DNA of 64,000 nt from Bradyrhizobium sp. 199 (GTDB lineage Bacteria; Pseudomonadota; Alphaproteobacteria; Rhizobiales; Xanthobacteraceae): contig NZ_JADPJI010000005.1 of NCBI RefSeq assembly GCF_023073355.1, forward strand, positions 558,001-622,000, given 5' to 3'. A program made the position numbers and the translations under genes. The notes under the pieces were generated by a model. The model saw only the letters and a list, made by a program, of their open reading frames with translations, did no database searches and was not told where the DNA came from. Of this stretch, positions 52,015 through 61,178 are shown piece by piece. The stretch's first letter is position 1. Each line of letters opens with the position of its first letter.

Positions 52015-52344
52015 ATGTTGCGCAGGATGATGATGGTGGTGCTGGCCGCCGCGGCAGTCGGGCTGTTGGCGCCGCAAGTGGCCCAGGCGCGGGGGTTCGG
52101 ACATGGCGGCTGGGGCCATGGTGGCCATTGGCATGGCGGCGGGTTCTGGCCAGGTCTCGCGATCGGGGCGGGTTTCACCGGCGCCGGCTATTACGGCGCT
52201 TATTACGGCTCCGGCTCCTCCTACGGCGATCCCTACTATTATGGTACCGGCTACAACGATGGTTATGGCGGCTGCTACGTCGCGCGAAAGCGCGTCATGA
52301 CGCCGGCAGGCTGGCGTACCCGCCGTGTGGATGTCTGCGAATAG
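52015..52344 (+). CDS. Small secreted Gly/His/Tyr-rich protein
   Basis: A 109-residue protein: signal peptide (MMMVVLAAAAVGLLAPQVAQA, cleavage near residue 25), then a run of Gly/His (GHGGWGHGGHWHGGG) and Gly/Tyr/Ser (YYGAYYGSGSSYGDPYYYG). The ending CYVARKRVMTPAGWRTRRVDVCE holds two Cys and a conserved basic block common to many rhizobial envelope proteins. A ggagg ribosome-binding site precedes the ATG at 52015. Metal binding by the His run is possible. It is convergent with the coiled-coil membrane-protein gene. Confidence 0.8.
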   Translation: MLRRMMMVVLAAAAVGLLAPQVAQARGFGHGGWGHGGHWHGGGFWPGLAIGAGFTGAGYYGAYYGSGSSYGDPYYYGTGYNDGYGGCYVARKRVMTPAGWRTRRVDVCE

Positions 52345-52353
52345 CGTACCAGT

Positions 52354-52394
52354 AAAAAACAAGGTCGTTGACGCAGTATACCGTCAACGACCTT
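52354..52394 (-). terminator. Intrinsic terminator of the coiled-coil membrane-protein gene
   Basis: A perfect 13-bp stem (aaggtcgttgacg at 52361-52373 with cgtcaacgacctt at 52382-52394) and an 8-base loop. On the minus strand it is followed by GTTTTTT (52354-52360). It also closes the gap to the convergent secreted-protein gene. Confidence 0.88.
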
Positions 52395-52518
52395 GCCAGC
52401 CCCGGACATTGAAATCGGCTCACGCCATCCGGTAACGGCAAGCATCGCGTGGAATCATACGGACGAATGTGATCCAGTTCACAAGTGGCGAAAATAAAGT
52501 CCGCCGTTTGGCAGCAGG

Positions 52519-53013
52519 CTAGCCGCGCGAGCGCTTGCGCGCGCTGGCGTGGACGCGATGCCGCGCCGGTTTCCTGCGGGTAACTGCCGGCGGTTCCGCC
52601 TCGGTTGCTCGCGCGCTGGCAAATGATTGCCGCAGGCCGTCGATGGACTCGTTCAGCGATGCGACCTGCTCGGACAGACGCTTGGTGTCGGCCTGCTGCG
52701 CCGCCATCAGCCGCTTCATGGTCAGGAGCTGATCCTGCACCACCTGGAGCTGGTCGATCGATTCCTGCTGGGTCGCCTCCAGCCCCTTGGTCTTCTCGAC
52801 GAGCTGCTCGGACGCCTGGGCGGTCCGCGCCTGGAGCTGCCGCGATGCCACCACCCTGTCGGTCTCGGGTGCCGCGCCGGTGGTGGCCCGCCAGATCGCG
52901 ATCGAGGTGACCCCTGCGATCAGGAGCAGGAGTGCTGCGGCCGTCAGCGCGATGGGCTGGGCGCCGAGACGGAGAAGGGGATTGGACCGTGTGTCCTCTG
53001 CGAGATCGATCAT
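52519..53013 (-). CDS. Membrane protein with coiled coil
   Basis: A 164-residue protein. One membrane segment (residues about 20-43, PIALTAAALLLLIAGVTSIAIW) is followed by a long coiled coil (residues 60-130, KTKGLEATQQESIDQLQVVQDQ) and a basic tail (RRKPARHRVHASARKRSRG). No family recognised. It looks like an inner-membrane anchored periplasmic or cytoplasmic rod. The ATG at 53013 is preferred over an in-frame TTG three codons upstream. The terminator at 52354-52394 lies 125 bases downstream. Confidence 0.75.
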   Translation of the reverse strand: MIDLAEDTRSNPLLRLGAQPIALTAAALLLLIAGVTSIAIWRATTGAAPETDRVVASRQLQARTAQASEQLVEKTKGLEATQQESIDQLQVVQDQLLTMKRLMAAQQADTKRLSEQVASLNESIDGLRQSFASARATEAEPPAVTRRKPARHRVHASARKRSRG

Positions 53014-53190
53014 CGCTGACAAAACCCAAATTGAAACTTGGTGAGTGGCGAAGAGCGGCAGCCCTGAGGCAGCCGGGGCGTCCCGAAAACGTTACGTTTC
53101 GACAAGGAATGGGACCAAAAAGAGGCTAAGGGCCAAAAAACCAGCCATCAGCCGGCCTTGCGGCCTCCGAATGCCCCGAGAGGAGCATGT

Positions 53191-53922
53191 TCAGGGCTGA
53201 AACGACGAAAACGGCCCGGAATAGGTCTTCGAGCGCGGCGCGGCATAGGGGCCGAGCCGGGAGGTCTTCAGACCCAGCCGCACCAGTGATTCCGCCAGCG
53301 TCACCGCCGCAGCGACGCCGTCGATCACGGGCAGGCCGTGCGTGGCGGCGAGCTCGCTGGCGAGATCGGCCATGCCGGCGCAGCCGAGCACGATGGCTTC
53401 TGCGCGCTCGTCACGGATCGCGGCCGTGATCTCCGCGGAGATCTTCGCGAGCGCCTCCGTGCTGCGCTCCTCGAGCGCCAGCACCGGCACCTCGGCGGCG
53501 CGGACGCAGGCGCAACGCTCGGCGAGGCCGTATTTCCGCAAGTTATGTGCGATCGGCACGATGGAGACACCGAGCGTCGTCACCACGGCAAAGCGCGCAG
53601 CGACCAGGCTCGCCATGTGGAAGCCGGCTTCGCCGATGCCGATCACCGGCACCCTTGCGACCGCGCGCGCGGCGTCGAGGCCGGTATCGTCGAAGCAGGC
53701 GATGATGTGCGCATCCACACCGTCGCGATCAGCCTCGCGGATGCAGCCGAGCATGCCGGGGACGGCGAAGGCTTCGTCGTAAAATCCCTCGATCGAGACC
53801 GGGCCCATCGTCGGCTGGCGCGCGTCGACCACGGTGCCGGGCAGGGCGATGCTGCGCGCGGCGGCGGCGATCTTCGCCGTCATGGATGTGGTGGTGTTGG
53901 GATTGACGATGTGCAGTCGCAT
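53191..53922 (-). CDS. Asp/Glu/hydantoin racemase family protein
   Basis: A 243-residue racemase of the hydantoin/Asp/Glu family. The two catalytic Cys are in IIACFDDTGLDA (Cys76) and VLGCAGMADL (Cys181). NPNTT at the start and IGIGEAGFHMASLV are family hallmarks. It would exchange stereochemistry at the alpha-carbon of hydantoins, allantoin or related amino-acid derivatives. It is the last gene of the polyamine-type ABC operon, 21 bases after the second permease. This association supports uptake and processing of a chiral hydantoin/ureide-like compound; other enzymes of such a pathway are not in the window. Confidence 0.87.
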   Translation of the reverse strand: MRLHIVNPNTTTSMTAKIAAAARSIALPGTVVDARQPTMGPVSIEGFYDEAFAVPGMLGCIREADRDGVDAHIIACFDDTGLDAARAVARVPVIGIGEAGFHMASLVAARFAVVTTLGVSIVPIAHNLRKYGLAERCACVRAAEVPVLALEERSTEALAKISAEITAAIRDERAEAIVLGCAGMADLASELAATHGLPVIDGVAAAVTLAESLVRLGLKTSRLGPYAAPRSKTYSGPFSSFQP

Positions 53923-53943
53923 CTCGATCAGACAAGTCCCTTG

Positions 53944-54822
53944 TCAGACAAGCCCTTTGCCGGCGTCCGAGCCCTTGGCTGCCTGCCGCTTGTTGAGCAT
54001 GTGGATGGTGCCAAGCGCAAGCGTGATCACCGTGAACGAGACTGCCGAGATCACGGTGCCGAGCGCATAGATGTCAGGGTTCGTCACGGTGGTGGTGAGA
54101 CCCTGCAGATCCAGCGGCAGCGTATTCACCGCCCCGATCGCCTGGCTGGAGCGGGCGAGCTCGTCCCAGGACAGCGTGAATCCGAACAGTCCGATGCCGA
54201 TCACCGAGGGCAGGATGATCGGCAGCACGACATGACGGAAGGCCTGCCACGGCGTCGCACCGAGGTCCCGCGCGGCTTCCTCGAGCCTCGGGTCGAAGCG
54301 GTTGAAGATCGCGAACATGATGAGCAGGCCGAACGGCAGCGTCCAGGTCAGGTGCGCGCCGAGCCCGGAGGTGAGCAGGCCCATCGAGGTCTCGAAATTC
54401 TCGTTCCAATGCGCTTTGATCAGGTCGTCGATGATGCGGAATTCAAGCGAGATGCCGAGCGAAGTGATGATCGAGGGCACGATCAGGCTTGCGATCGCCG
54501 AGTAAAACAAAACGCTTTGCGCCCTGAACCTCCTGCGGAAGGCCATGCCGGCGGCGACCGAGAGCACGACGGTGACACTCATCACGATGATGCCGAGCAG
54601 CAGCGAGCGGCGGAAGGCGGCGCCGAGATCGACGATGCCGGTGCCCTGGAACAGTTTCGCGATCCAGAAGGTCGACACGCCGTTCATCGGGAAGGTGAGG
54701 CCGCCCTGCGGTCCCTGGAATGACAGCACGTAGATCGCGATCATCGGACCGTAGAGAAACAGCACATAGGCCGCGAAGAAGATCGCGAGCACGTAGAAAG
54801 ACCGCGGGCGTCCTTCCTTCAT
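53944..54822 (-). CDS. Polyamine-type ABC transporter permease, PotC-like
   Basis: A 292-residue permease with six hydrophobic segments (first: FYVLAIFFAAYVLFLYGPMIAIYVLSF). The loop EEAARDLGATPWQAFRHVVLPIILPSVIG is the EAA motif that contacts the ATPase. PotC-type permeases form a heterodimer with PotB-type ones. It lies 3 bases after the PotB-type gene and before the racemase. The C-terminal end is hydrophilic (NKRQAAKGSDAGKGLV). Substrate unknown; the family covers spermidine, putrescine and other small cations and amides. Confidence 0.9.
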   Translation of the reverse strand: MKEGRPRSFYVLAIFFAAYVLFLYGPMIAIYVLSFQGPQGGLTFPMNGVSTFWIAKLFQGTGIVDLGAAFRRSLLLGIIVMSVTVVLSVAAGMAFRRRFRAQSVLFYSAIASLIVPSIITSLGISLEFRIIDDLIKAHWNENFETSMGLLTSGLGAHLTWTLPFGLLIMFAIFNRFDPRLEEAARDLGATPWQAFRHVVLPIILPSVIGIGLFGFTLSWDELARSSQAIGAVNTLPLDLQGLTTTVTNPDIYALGTVISAVSFTVITLALGTIHMLNKRQAAKGSDAGKGLV

Positions 54823-54825
54823 GCT

Positions 54826-55785
54826 CTAGAGCTCCTTCTTGATGTCGACGATACGCGACATCATGGAGATGATCAGGAAGGTGATGACGAGCAGGATCAC
54901 GGCGTTGGCTGCCGCCGCAGGGAACTGCAGCGCGTTCACGCGCGTCTCGATGATCTTGCCGGCCGCGGCGATCTGTTGGCCGCCCATCACCCCGATGGTG
55001 ATGAAATCGCCCATCACGATGGTGATGACGAAGATCGAGCCGATCACGATGCCGGGTTTTGCCAGCGGAATGATGACGTTGACCAGCGTCTGGAAGCCGG
55101 TGGCGCCGGCGTCATAGGCCGCCTCGATCAGCGATTTGTCGATACGCACCATCGAATTGAAGATCGGCACCACCATGAAGAAGGTGAAGAGGTGGACCAG
55201 TGCCAGCACCACGGAGAATTCGGAGAACAGCAGCCATTCGATCGGATGGTTGATCAGCCCGGTCTTGACGAGGCCGGAATTCACCAGCCCGTTGCGCCCG
55301 AGCAGCGGGATCCAGGCGATCATGCGGATCACGTTGGAGGTCCAGAACGGGATCGTGCACAGCAGCGACAAGCCCATCTGCCAGGTCTTGGACCTGACGT
55401 GGAATGCGAGGAAGTAGGCGACCCAGAAGCCGATGAACAGCGTGCTCGCCCAGACCAGGAAGCAGAGTTTTAGCGTCTTCAGATAGGTCTTGCCGATCGT
55501 GCATAGCTCGGGGAGCTGCGCGATGCAGCCCTCGAACGTGTCGGTGTAGCCACGGCCGGAGAAGGCCGGCAGCAACTGGTATTCGTTGTAGTCCCAGAAC
55601 GAGACGATGACGACGAACACCAGCGGGATCAGGAAGAAGGCGAGAAACACCAGCATCATCGGCCCGGCCTGGAGCCAGGAGATTAAGGACGGCGACAGGC
55701 GCGTCGGTTTTACGGCGCGCGCTGTGCCCGACCCCGGGATCAAGCCCGGGGACGCCTGTTGCAGGACTTCTTCCGACATGTCCAT
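54826..55785 (-). CDS. Polyamine-type ABC transporter permease, PotB-like
   Basis: A 319-residue permease: N-terminal tail (about 40 residues) then six membrane segments starting PMMLVFLAFFLIPLVFVVIVSFW. EAAYDAGATGFQTLVNVIIPLAKPG is the ATPase-contact loop. The start ATG overlaps the binding-protein stop (TAATG). The tail contains QASPGLIPGSGTARA, which is the translation of a small palindromic repeat (55732-55751) inserted in the reading frame; this region is not part of the conserved fold. It pairs with the PotC-like permease encoded next. Confidence 0.9.
   Translation of the reverse strand: MDMSEEVLQQASPGLIPGSGTARAVKPTRLSPSLISWLQAGPMMLVFLAFFLIPLVFVVIVSFWDYNEYQLLPAFSGRGYTDTFEGCIAQLPELCTIGKTYLKTLKLCFLVWASTLFIGFWVAYFLAFHVRSKTWQMGLSLLCTIPFWTSNVIRMIAWIPLLGRNGLVNSGLVKTGLINHPIEWLLFSEFSVVLALVHLFTFFMVVPIFNSMVRIDKSLIEAAYDAGATGFQTLVNVIIPLAKPGIVIGSIFVITIVMGDFITIGVMGGQQIAAAGKIIETRVNALQFPAAAANAVILLVITFLIISMMSRIVDIKKEL
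55732..55751. repeat. Small palindrome inside the PotB-like gene
   Basis: A 7-bp inverted repeat (ccccggg/cccgggg) around atcaag, in the codons for residues about 12-18 of the permease. It resembles the 'cccgggcttgatcccggg' type of element common between genes in such genomes, here in-frame. Confidence 0.55.
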
Positions 55786-57074
55786 TACGCCGCGATGAAC
55801 TCATTCCACTTGCGGACCATGTAGTCGTTCTCGTCCATCACCGCGTTCCAGCAAGCGACGCCGCCCATGCGGTCCTCGTAGGAGCCGCCGTCGCGCACCG
55901 CGCCGGCCTTCTCGAGCAGCGAGCCGTCGGGCGCCTTGATGTCCTTCTCGGCCGGCTTGCCTTCCATCCAGTAGGCCCACTCGTAGGGCTCCATGTGCGC
56001 CTTCGCGGTCGAAAGCACGGCGGAGTAGTAGCCCTGGCGGTTGAGATAGGCGCCGGCATAACCTGATAGAAACCAGTTGACGAACTCGTAGGCCCATTCG
56101 AGCTTCGCACCCGACACGCCCTTGGAGACGCAGAAGCCGGAGGCCCAGGAGCGATAGCCTTCCTTCAGCGGCTGGAAGGTGCAGGCGATGCCCATCGAGC
56201 GGACCTTCGTCACGGCCGGCGACCACATCGACTGGATCACGGTCTCGCCCGAGGCCATCAGGTTGACGCTCTCGTTGAAGTCCTTCCAGAACGCGCGGAA
56301 CTGGCCGGCCTTCTTCGCCTCGGTCATCACCTTCATGGTGAGATCGATCTCTTCCTTGGTCATGTTGCCCTTGTCGGCGTATTTGTACTTGCCGGAGGCT
56401 TCCACGACCATCGCGGCGTCCATGATGCCGATCGAGGGGATGTTGAGGATCGAGGCCTTGCCCTTGAAATCGGGATTGAGCAGCTCCGACCACGAACTGA
56501 TCGGCCGCTTGATCAAATCGGGACGGATGCCGAGCGTGTCGGCGTTGTAGACGGTCGGGATCAGCGTGACGAATTCGGTCGCCGAGGTCGCGAACTTCTT
56601 GGAGTCCTTGCCTTCGAGATAGAGCACCTTCCAGGGCGCGGTGCCCTGGCCGCCGATCTTCTTGCCGCCGGGCGTCTCGCCCTTGGTGAAGACCGGCGTG
56701 ATGTTGTCGAACTCCTTGATCTTCCTGGCATCGAGCGCAAGGATATTGCCCGACGGCACGATCTTCTTCAGCGAGAAATATTCGGTGTCCAGCACGTCGA
56801 AGGAGTTCGGCTGGGTCATCACGCGCTTGGTGACGTCATCGGTGGTCGCGGTGATGTATTCGATCTTGATGCCGATGTCCTTCAGGCACTGTTTCGAGAT
56901 GTCGTCGCCCTCGTTCACGGCGGTGCCGAGATAGCGCAGCACCTTGGTCTCAGCCGATTTCACGTAGGGAAAGCCGGTGATCGCGCCGGAGCCGGCGGCA
57001 AGGCCGGCCAAACCCGCGGTGCCCTTTAATAGCGTGCGGCGGCTGACGCCGGTCTTCCTGGTCGTCTCGGTCAT
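55785..57074 (-). CDS. Polyamine-type ABC transporter substrate-binding protein, Tat-exported
   Basis: A 429-residue solute-binding protein (PotD-like fold). A twin-arginine signal is at residues 9-30 (Arg12-Arg13 in SRRTLLKGTAGLAGLAAGS), suggesting export folded by Tat. LRYLGTAVNEGDDISKQCLKDIGI begins the mature domain. The ATG at 57074 has gaggag upstream; an open frame to 57098 is rejected. It lies 43 bases after the ATPase gene and overlaps the PotB-like start by one base. The ligand is not readable; linkage to a hydantoin/Asp/Glu racemase suggests an amide or ureide. Confidence 0.9.
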   Translation of the reverse strand: MTETTRKTGVSRRTLLKGTAGLAGLAAGSGAITGFPYVKSAETKVLRYLGTAVNEGDDISKQCLKDIGIKIEYITATTDDVTKRVMTQPNSFDVLDTEYFSLKKIVPSGNILALDARKIKEFDNITPVFTKGETPGGKKIGGQGTAPWKVLYLEGKDSKKFATSATEFVTLIPTVYNADTLGIRPDLIKRPISSWSELLNPDFKGKASILNIPSIGIMDAAMVVEASGKYKYADKGNMTKEEIDLTMKVMTEAKKAGQFRAFWKDFNESVNLMASGETVIQSMWSPAVTKVRSMGIACTFQPLKEGYRSWASGFCVSKGVSGAKLEWAYEFVNWFLSGYAGAYLNRQGYYSAVLSTAKAHMEPYEWAYWMEGKPAEKDIKAPDGSLLEKAGAVRDGGSYEDRMGGVACWNAVMDENDYMVRKWNEFIAA

Positions 57075-57116
57075 TTCGCTCACTCCTCTGTTGCGCATTC
57101 CAGTGATCGTTCGGCG

Positions 57117-58103
57117 CTATTGCAGGCGTTGCGCCTTGGCGGGATCCCAGATGGCCATCACACGATCGCCCGGACGGAACGGGTGGACGTCGAAGGTGGC
57201 TTCGGGAACGTGGGAGAACAGGGTCGTGCCGTCGTCGAGCGTGAGCGAGACGGCGACATAGGAGCCCTGGTACTCGGTCTGGGTCAGCAGCGCGGGCGCA
57301 CCGCACGCAGCACTGGTGAACGGCGCGATGCCGAGTTGATCGGCGCGCACGGCGATGAGCTTGCCGGCGTCGCTGAGCACGTTGTGGCCGCCGATGAAGC
57401 GCGCCACGAATTCGGTCCGGGGATGGTGGAAGATGTCGCGGGCTGTGCCCTGCTGCTCGATCCGGCCGTGGTTCATCACCACGATGTGGTCGGCGAGCGC
57501 CATCGCCTCCTCCTGGCCATGGGTGACCTGGATGAAGCTGATACCAAGTTCGCGCTGAAGCCGCTTGAGTTCACCGCGCATCCTCACCCGCAGGAACGGA
57601 TCGAGCGCGGACAGCGGCTCGTCGAGCAGGAGGATCTGCGGCTCGGTGATCAACGCGCGAGCGAGCGCGACGCGCTGCTGCTGGCCGCCGGAGAGCTGCG
57701 CCGGCAGCCGGCCCGCATAGGGGCTCATCGCCACCAGCTCCAGCAATTCGCCGGCGCGCTTGTGGCGCGTCGGCTTGTCGATGCCGCGCATCTTCAAGGC
57801 GAAGGCGACGTTGTCGAGCACGCTCAGATGCGGAAACAGCGCGTAAGACTGGAACATCATCGCCGTGCCGCGCTCGGCCGGCGGCAGGTCGGTGACGTTC
57901 TGCGCGCCGAGGATGATGTCGCCCTGGCTGACCGCCTCGTGGCCCGCGATCATTCGCAGGGTCGTGGTCTTGCCGCAGCCGGACGGGCCAAGCAGGCAGC
58001 AATAGGTGCCGGCTGGGATCTTCAGATTGACGGTGTCGACCGCCAGCGTCGTGTCATAGCGCTTGGTGACGGCGACCAGTTCGAGAGCGGCGGGAGTGGC
58101 CAT
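57117..58103 (-). CDS. Polyamine-type ABC transporter ATP-binding protein, PotA-like
   Basis: A 328-residue ATPase: Walker [11 protein letters not shown] (near residue 40), signature [15 protein letters not shown] (near 138) and Walker [14 protein letters not shown] (near 155). A C-terminal region after residue 235 ([14 protein letters not shown]) resembles the TOBE domain of PotA. It energises the importer. It is the first gene of the operon and is divergent from gntR at 58357; the 253-base intergenic region carries a repeated attg-ata-ag half-site. The start at 58103 is ATG followed by [16 protein letters not shown]. Confidence 0.92.
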   Translation of the reverse strand: MATPAALELVAVTKRYDTTLAVDTVNLKIPAGTYCCLLGPSGCGKTTTLRMIAGHEAVSQGDIILGAQNVTDLPPAERGTAMMFQSYALFPHLSVLDNVAFALKMRGIDKPTRHKRAGELLELVAMSPYAGRLPAQLSGGQQQRVALARALITEPQILLLDEPLSALDPFLRVRMRGELKRLQRELGISFIQVTHGQEEAMALADHIVVMNHGRIEQQGTARDIFHHPRTEFVARFIGGHNVLSDAGKLIAVRADQLGIAPFTSAACGAPALLTQTEYQGSYVAVSLTLDDGTTLFSHVPEATFDVHPFRPGDRVMAIWDPAKAQRLQ

Positions 58104-58273
58104 GGCGTGTCCAACGTGGGGCGGTGCTGCCGCTCTCTCCGCAAGGTCCGTGCCAATCGCCTCCGTGCTAGCAAAATTCCGAAACTGTGCAGCGGAGTCA
58201 GATCGTTAGATCGAATCCGGTACATCCGTTCTGCCCGCCCCGTGCGCAGTCTCTGCACACAAAACGGGCGAAG

Positions 58274-58306
58274 ATTGTATAAAGTTTCGCCTGTGATTGG
58301 ATACAG
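58274..58306. promoter_or_regulatory. Candidate GntR half-site pair
   Basis: Two similar 11-base elements, attgtataaag (58274-58284) and attggatacag (58296-58306), lie in direct order with start-to-start spacing of 22 bp (two helical turns) in the potA-gntR intergenic region. FCD-type GntR proteins often bind tRGTATAC-like half-sites. This is a guess from sequence. Confidence 0.4.
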
Positions 58307-58356
58307 CTCGTCGACTACCATTCACATTCGAACGTTGCCGATGAGCTCCCACACCC

Positions 58357-59064
58357 ATGGCCGCCAAGCCCCGCCCCAAATCCGACGCGCCAGATGCGAG
58401 CGATCGCGTCAGCCGCATCCGGGAGGGTGTGACCGCGGCGATCCTCGAGCATCGCCTGCTGCCGGGCACGAAACTCGGCGAGGACGAGATCGGCGAGATC
58501 TACGGCGCGAGCCGCACGCTGGTTCGCACTGCGCTCCAGCAGCTCGCGCATGAGGGCATCGTCAACATCGAGAAGAACCGTGGTGCCTTTGTCGCGCGCC
58601 CGACGCCTGCGGATGCCCGCGAGGTGTTCGAGGCGCGCCGCCTGATCGAGCCCACGATCGTCGATCACGCCTGCGAGGCAGTGTCGCCGGCCTGGCTCGA
58701 TCGTCTCCAGCGGCATCTTGCCGAGGAACGCGAGGCCGAGCTGCGCGGCGACGCGCGCGCCTCGGTGCGGCTCTCCGGCGAGTTTCACCGGCTCATTGCC
58801 GAGATGAGCGGCCACAGCATTTATCTCGGTTTCCTCAAGGAGCTGATCGCGCGCTCCTCGCTGATCATCCTGCTCTACCGCCGCCACGACACGCCGGCCT
58901 GCGGCACCGATCATCACGCCGGCATCGTCGCCGCGATCCGCAAGCGCGACAGAGAGGCCGCGCGCGCGCAGATGCTGTCGCATTTGGACGAGATCGAGGC
59001 CGAGCTGTTCCTGAAGGACCCCGCCACCGACGAGCTGCGGCTCGCGGATGTGCTCGGCGCGTGA
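58357..59064 (+). CDS. GntR family transcriptional regulator (FCD type)
   Basis: A 235-residue regulator: the N-terminal winged helix-turn-helix (residues about 15-83; LGEDEIGEIYGASRTLVRTALQQLAHEGIV) and a C-terminal FCD helical domain with the metal/ligand-binding His and Asp/Glu residues (FEARRLIEP; FHRLIAEMSGH; HHAGIVAAIRKRD). It is divergent from the polyamine-type importer operon and probably represses it until the solute or a derivative binds. ATG 58357 is the obvious start. The following 240 bases before the CYTH-CHAD gene hold no gene. Confidence 0.9.
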   Translation: MAAKPRPKSDAPDASDRVSRIREGVTAAILEHRLLPGTKLGEDEIGEIYGASRTLVRTALQQLAHEGIVNIEKNRGAFVARPTPADAREVFEARRLIEPTIVDHACEAVSPAWLDRLQRHLAEEREAELRGDARASVRLSGEFHRLIAEMSGHSIYLGFLKELIARSSLIILLYRRHDTPACGTDHHAGIVAAIRKRDREAARAQMLSHLDEIEAELFLKDPATDELRLADVLGA

Positions 59065-59305
59065 GTTCAACGAGGCGCTCGCTTTGCTGCCGTTCCTGGT
59101 TGATCACCCGCAGGACTTCGAGACCCCTGGATAACGCGATGACGGGACGGAACGACGTCATGGCAGCTCCTTGTGATTGCCTGTGCCGCTACCCAATGGC
59201 GGAACCGCCGGACCAGTCAACAGCGGTGCGGCTTAACGCGACTATTCCTGGCGAGCTACACCGGCTATATGCTGTCGCTCTGCCTCGAATTGTCATGTAC
59301 CGTAA

Positions 59306-61060
59306 ATGCTAAAGTCAGATGCAACGGCGGCCCGCAAGACCCGGAGCGCGCCGAACAGGAATCCTGCTCCAAAGGACAACAAGAGAACGCAAGTGGCCGC
59401 CCGCTTCCTGAGGCAAGGTGAGGAGGGCGCGAAACCCGCGAAGGTCGAGGGCGCTGTGATCGATCAGACGCCGTCGCAATACGCAACCCCCGCGCCGGCT
59501 CAGTTGGTCACCGCCCCACGGCCCGCCAGTGAAATCGAACTCAAGCTCGTCGTCGATCCCGAGCGTATGGCGCATTTCCACGCCGCGCCGGTCATCGCGG
59601 CGCACGCGCGCAACAAAGGCTCGCGAAAACATCTCAAGTCGGTGTACTACGACACGCCCGAACGCACACTCCGGCGCAATGGCCTCAGCCTGCGTGTTCG
59701 CCAGAGCGGCGCGCGCTTCGTGCAGACCCTGAAGACCGAGGTTGCTGACGATCCGCTGCGCCGTGGCGAGTGGGAGGCGAAGGTGCCGTCGCTTGCGCCC
59801 GATCTCGCTCTGGCGATGCCCTTCCTTCCGGAGAAGCTTCGCGGCTCCCTCGAAGCGCATCCGCTCGAAGCCGTCTTTACCGCCGACATCCATCGCCATG
59901 CGCGGATGATCGACTTGCCGACCGGCACGGTTGAAGTCGCGTTCGACCAGGGCGAGCTGACGGCCGGCGACCGCTCGCTGCCGGTGAGCGAAATCGAGCT
60001 CGAACTCAAGAGCGGCAGCGCGAGCACGATTTACGAGGTCGCCTTGCTGCTTGCGGAGCAGGGGGCGGTGAAGCCGTCGATCCGCAGCAAGTCCGCGCGC
60101 GGCTTCGACCTTGCTGCCGATCTGGCGCCGGGGGCGCGTCGTCCGCGAAAACTTCGCCTCGATCCGTCGGTGACGCTCGACGAAGCCTTCGCGGCGATCC
60201 TGCGCTCCTGCTTGCTTCATCTGCTGCAGGCGCGGCCGGCGGCCGAGGACGGCCGCAATCCGGAAGGCGTGCATCAGCTGCGTGTCTCGCTGCGCCGGCT
60301 GAGATCGGCGCTCGATCTGATGCGATCGGTCGGCGCGCTCAACAATCTCGATGCACTGCGGTCGGAGGCAAAATGGCTGGCGCGAGAGTTGTCCGCCGCG
60401 CGCGATTGGGATGTATTCCGGCTCGAGACCTTGCCGACGATCGCAAAAGCCTGTCCCGCGGTCACCGGCTTCGATGCGCTCGACCGGGCGGCAGCGAGGG
60501 GCCAGTCCGAGGCCTATCGCAGGGCGCAGCGCGCGCTCGATGATCGCCGCTGCGCCCTGTTCCTGATCGGCCTCGGTCACTGGATCCAGACGCGGGGATG
60601 GCGCGACGATGTTGCCGCCGAAGATCTCGGCCAGCTCGCCGAGCCCGCCGTCAATTTCGCCCAGCGCATCCTGTCGGAGCAGCACGCGAAGGTGCTCAAG
60701 CGCGGCCGCCGCTTCAAGTCGCTCACGATCGACGAGCTGCATAGGGTTCGGCTCGCGACCAAGCGGCTGCGCTATCTCGGCGAATTCCTGCTGCCGCTGT
60801 ATGAGGACCGCAAGTCCACGCGGCGCTTCTCGCGCCGGCTTGCCGATCTGCAGGAGGAGCTCGGCGCGTTCAACGACATGGCGGTCACGGCCTCACTGCT
60901 CGAGAGGCTCGATGCCGAGCCCGGCAGCGCGATTGCCGCGGCGGCGATTGCCGGCTGGCAGGCGCGTGCATCCGTCGGCGTGCAGCCGGTCTTGCGAAGC
61001 ACCTGGCGCGATTTTACCGGCGCGCGTGTGCCGTGGGCGCGGCAGACGCAGCAGGACTGA
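59306..61060 (+). CDS. CYTH and CHAD domain protein
   Basis: A 584-residue protein. The CYTH domain (residues about 75-265) begins with ExExK at Glu76-Ile-Glu-Leu-Lys80 and runs through YYDTPERTLRRNGLSLRVRQSG, consistent with triphosphatase tunnel enzymes. The CHAD domain (residues about 290-575) contains His-rich helices (GVHQLRVSLRRLRSAL; LHRVRLATKRLRYLGEF) that bind polyphosphate. The first 70 residues are basic and low in structure and may be over-extended; no clear ribosome-binding site precedes the ATG. It probably works on inorganic polyphosphate or triphosphate at polyphosphate granules. Confidence 0.86.
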   Translation: MLKSDATAARKTRSAPNRNPAPKDNKRTQVAARFLRQGEEGAKPAKVEGAVIDQTPSQYATPAPAQLVTAPRPASEIELKLVVDPERMAHFHAAPVIAAHARNKGSRKHLKSVYYDTPERTLRRNGLSLRVRQSGARFVQTLKTEVADDPLRRGEWEAKVPSLAPDLALAMPFLPEKLRGSLEAHPLEAVFTADIHRHARMIDLPTGTVEVAFDQGELTAGDRSLPVSEIELELKSGSASTIYEVALLLAEQGAVKPSIRSKSARGFDLAADLAPGARRPRKLRLDPSVTLDEAFAAILRSCLLHLLQARPAAEDGRNPEGVHQLRVSLRRLRSALDLMRSVGALNNLDALRSEAKWLARELSAARDWDVFRLETLPTIAKACPAVTGFDALDRAAARGQSEAYRRAQRALDDRRCALFLIGLGHWIQTRGWRDDVAAEDLGQLAEPAVNFAQRILSEQHAKVLKRGRRFKSLTIDELHRVRLATKRLRYLGEFLLPLYEDRKSTRRFSRRLADLQEELGAFNDMAVTASLLERLDAEPGSAIAAAAIAGWQARASVGVQPVLRSTWRDFTGARVPWARQTQQD

Positions 61061-61072
61061 TCGCGCATCCCC

Positions 61073-61111
61073 AAAAAAGTTGCGCCCAGCCATTGGGGGA
61101 TGGCTGGGCGC
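61073..61111 (-). terminator. Intrinsic terminator of the BTLCP gene
   Basis: A perfect 11-bp stem (gcgcccagcca at 61082-61092 with tggctgggcgc at 61101-61111) followed on the minus strand by AACTTTTTT (61073-61081). It lies between two convergent genes. Confidence 0.88.
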
Positions 61112-61178
61112 GCGCGAACCGGTCTGGGACGGGGAGGGGTGGGGATGTGACCGGGTCGCGTAACTCCTTGTATCGTTG

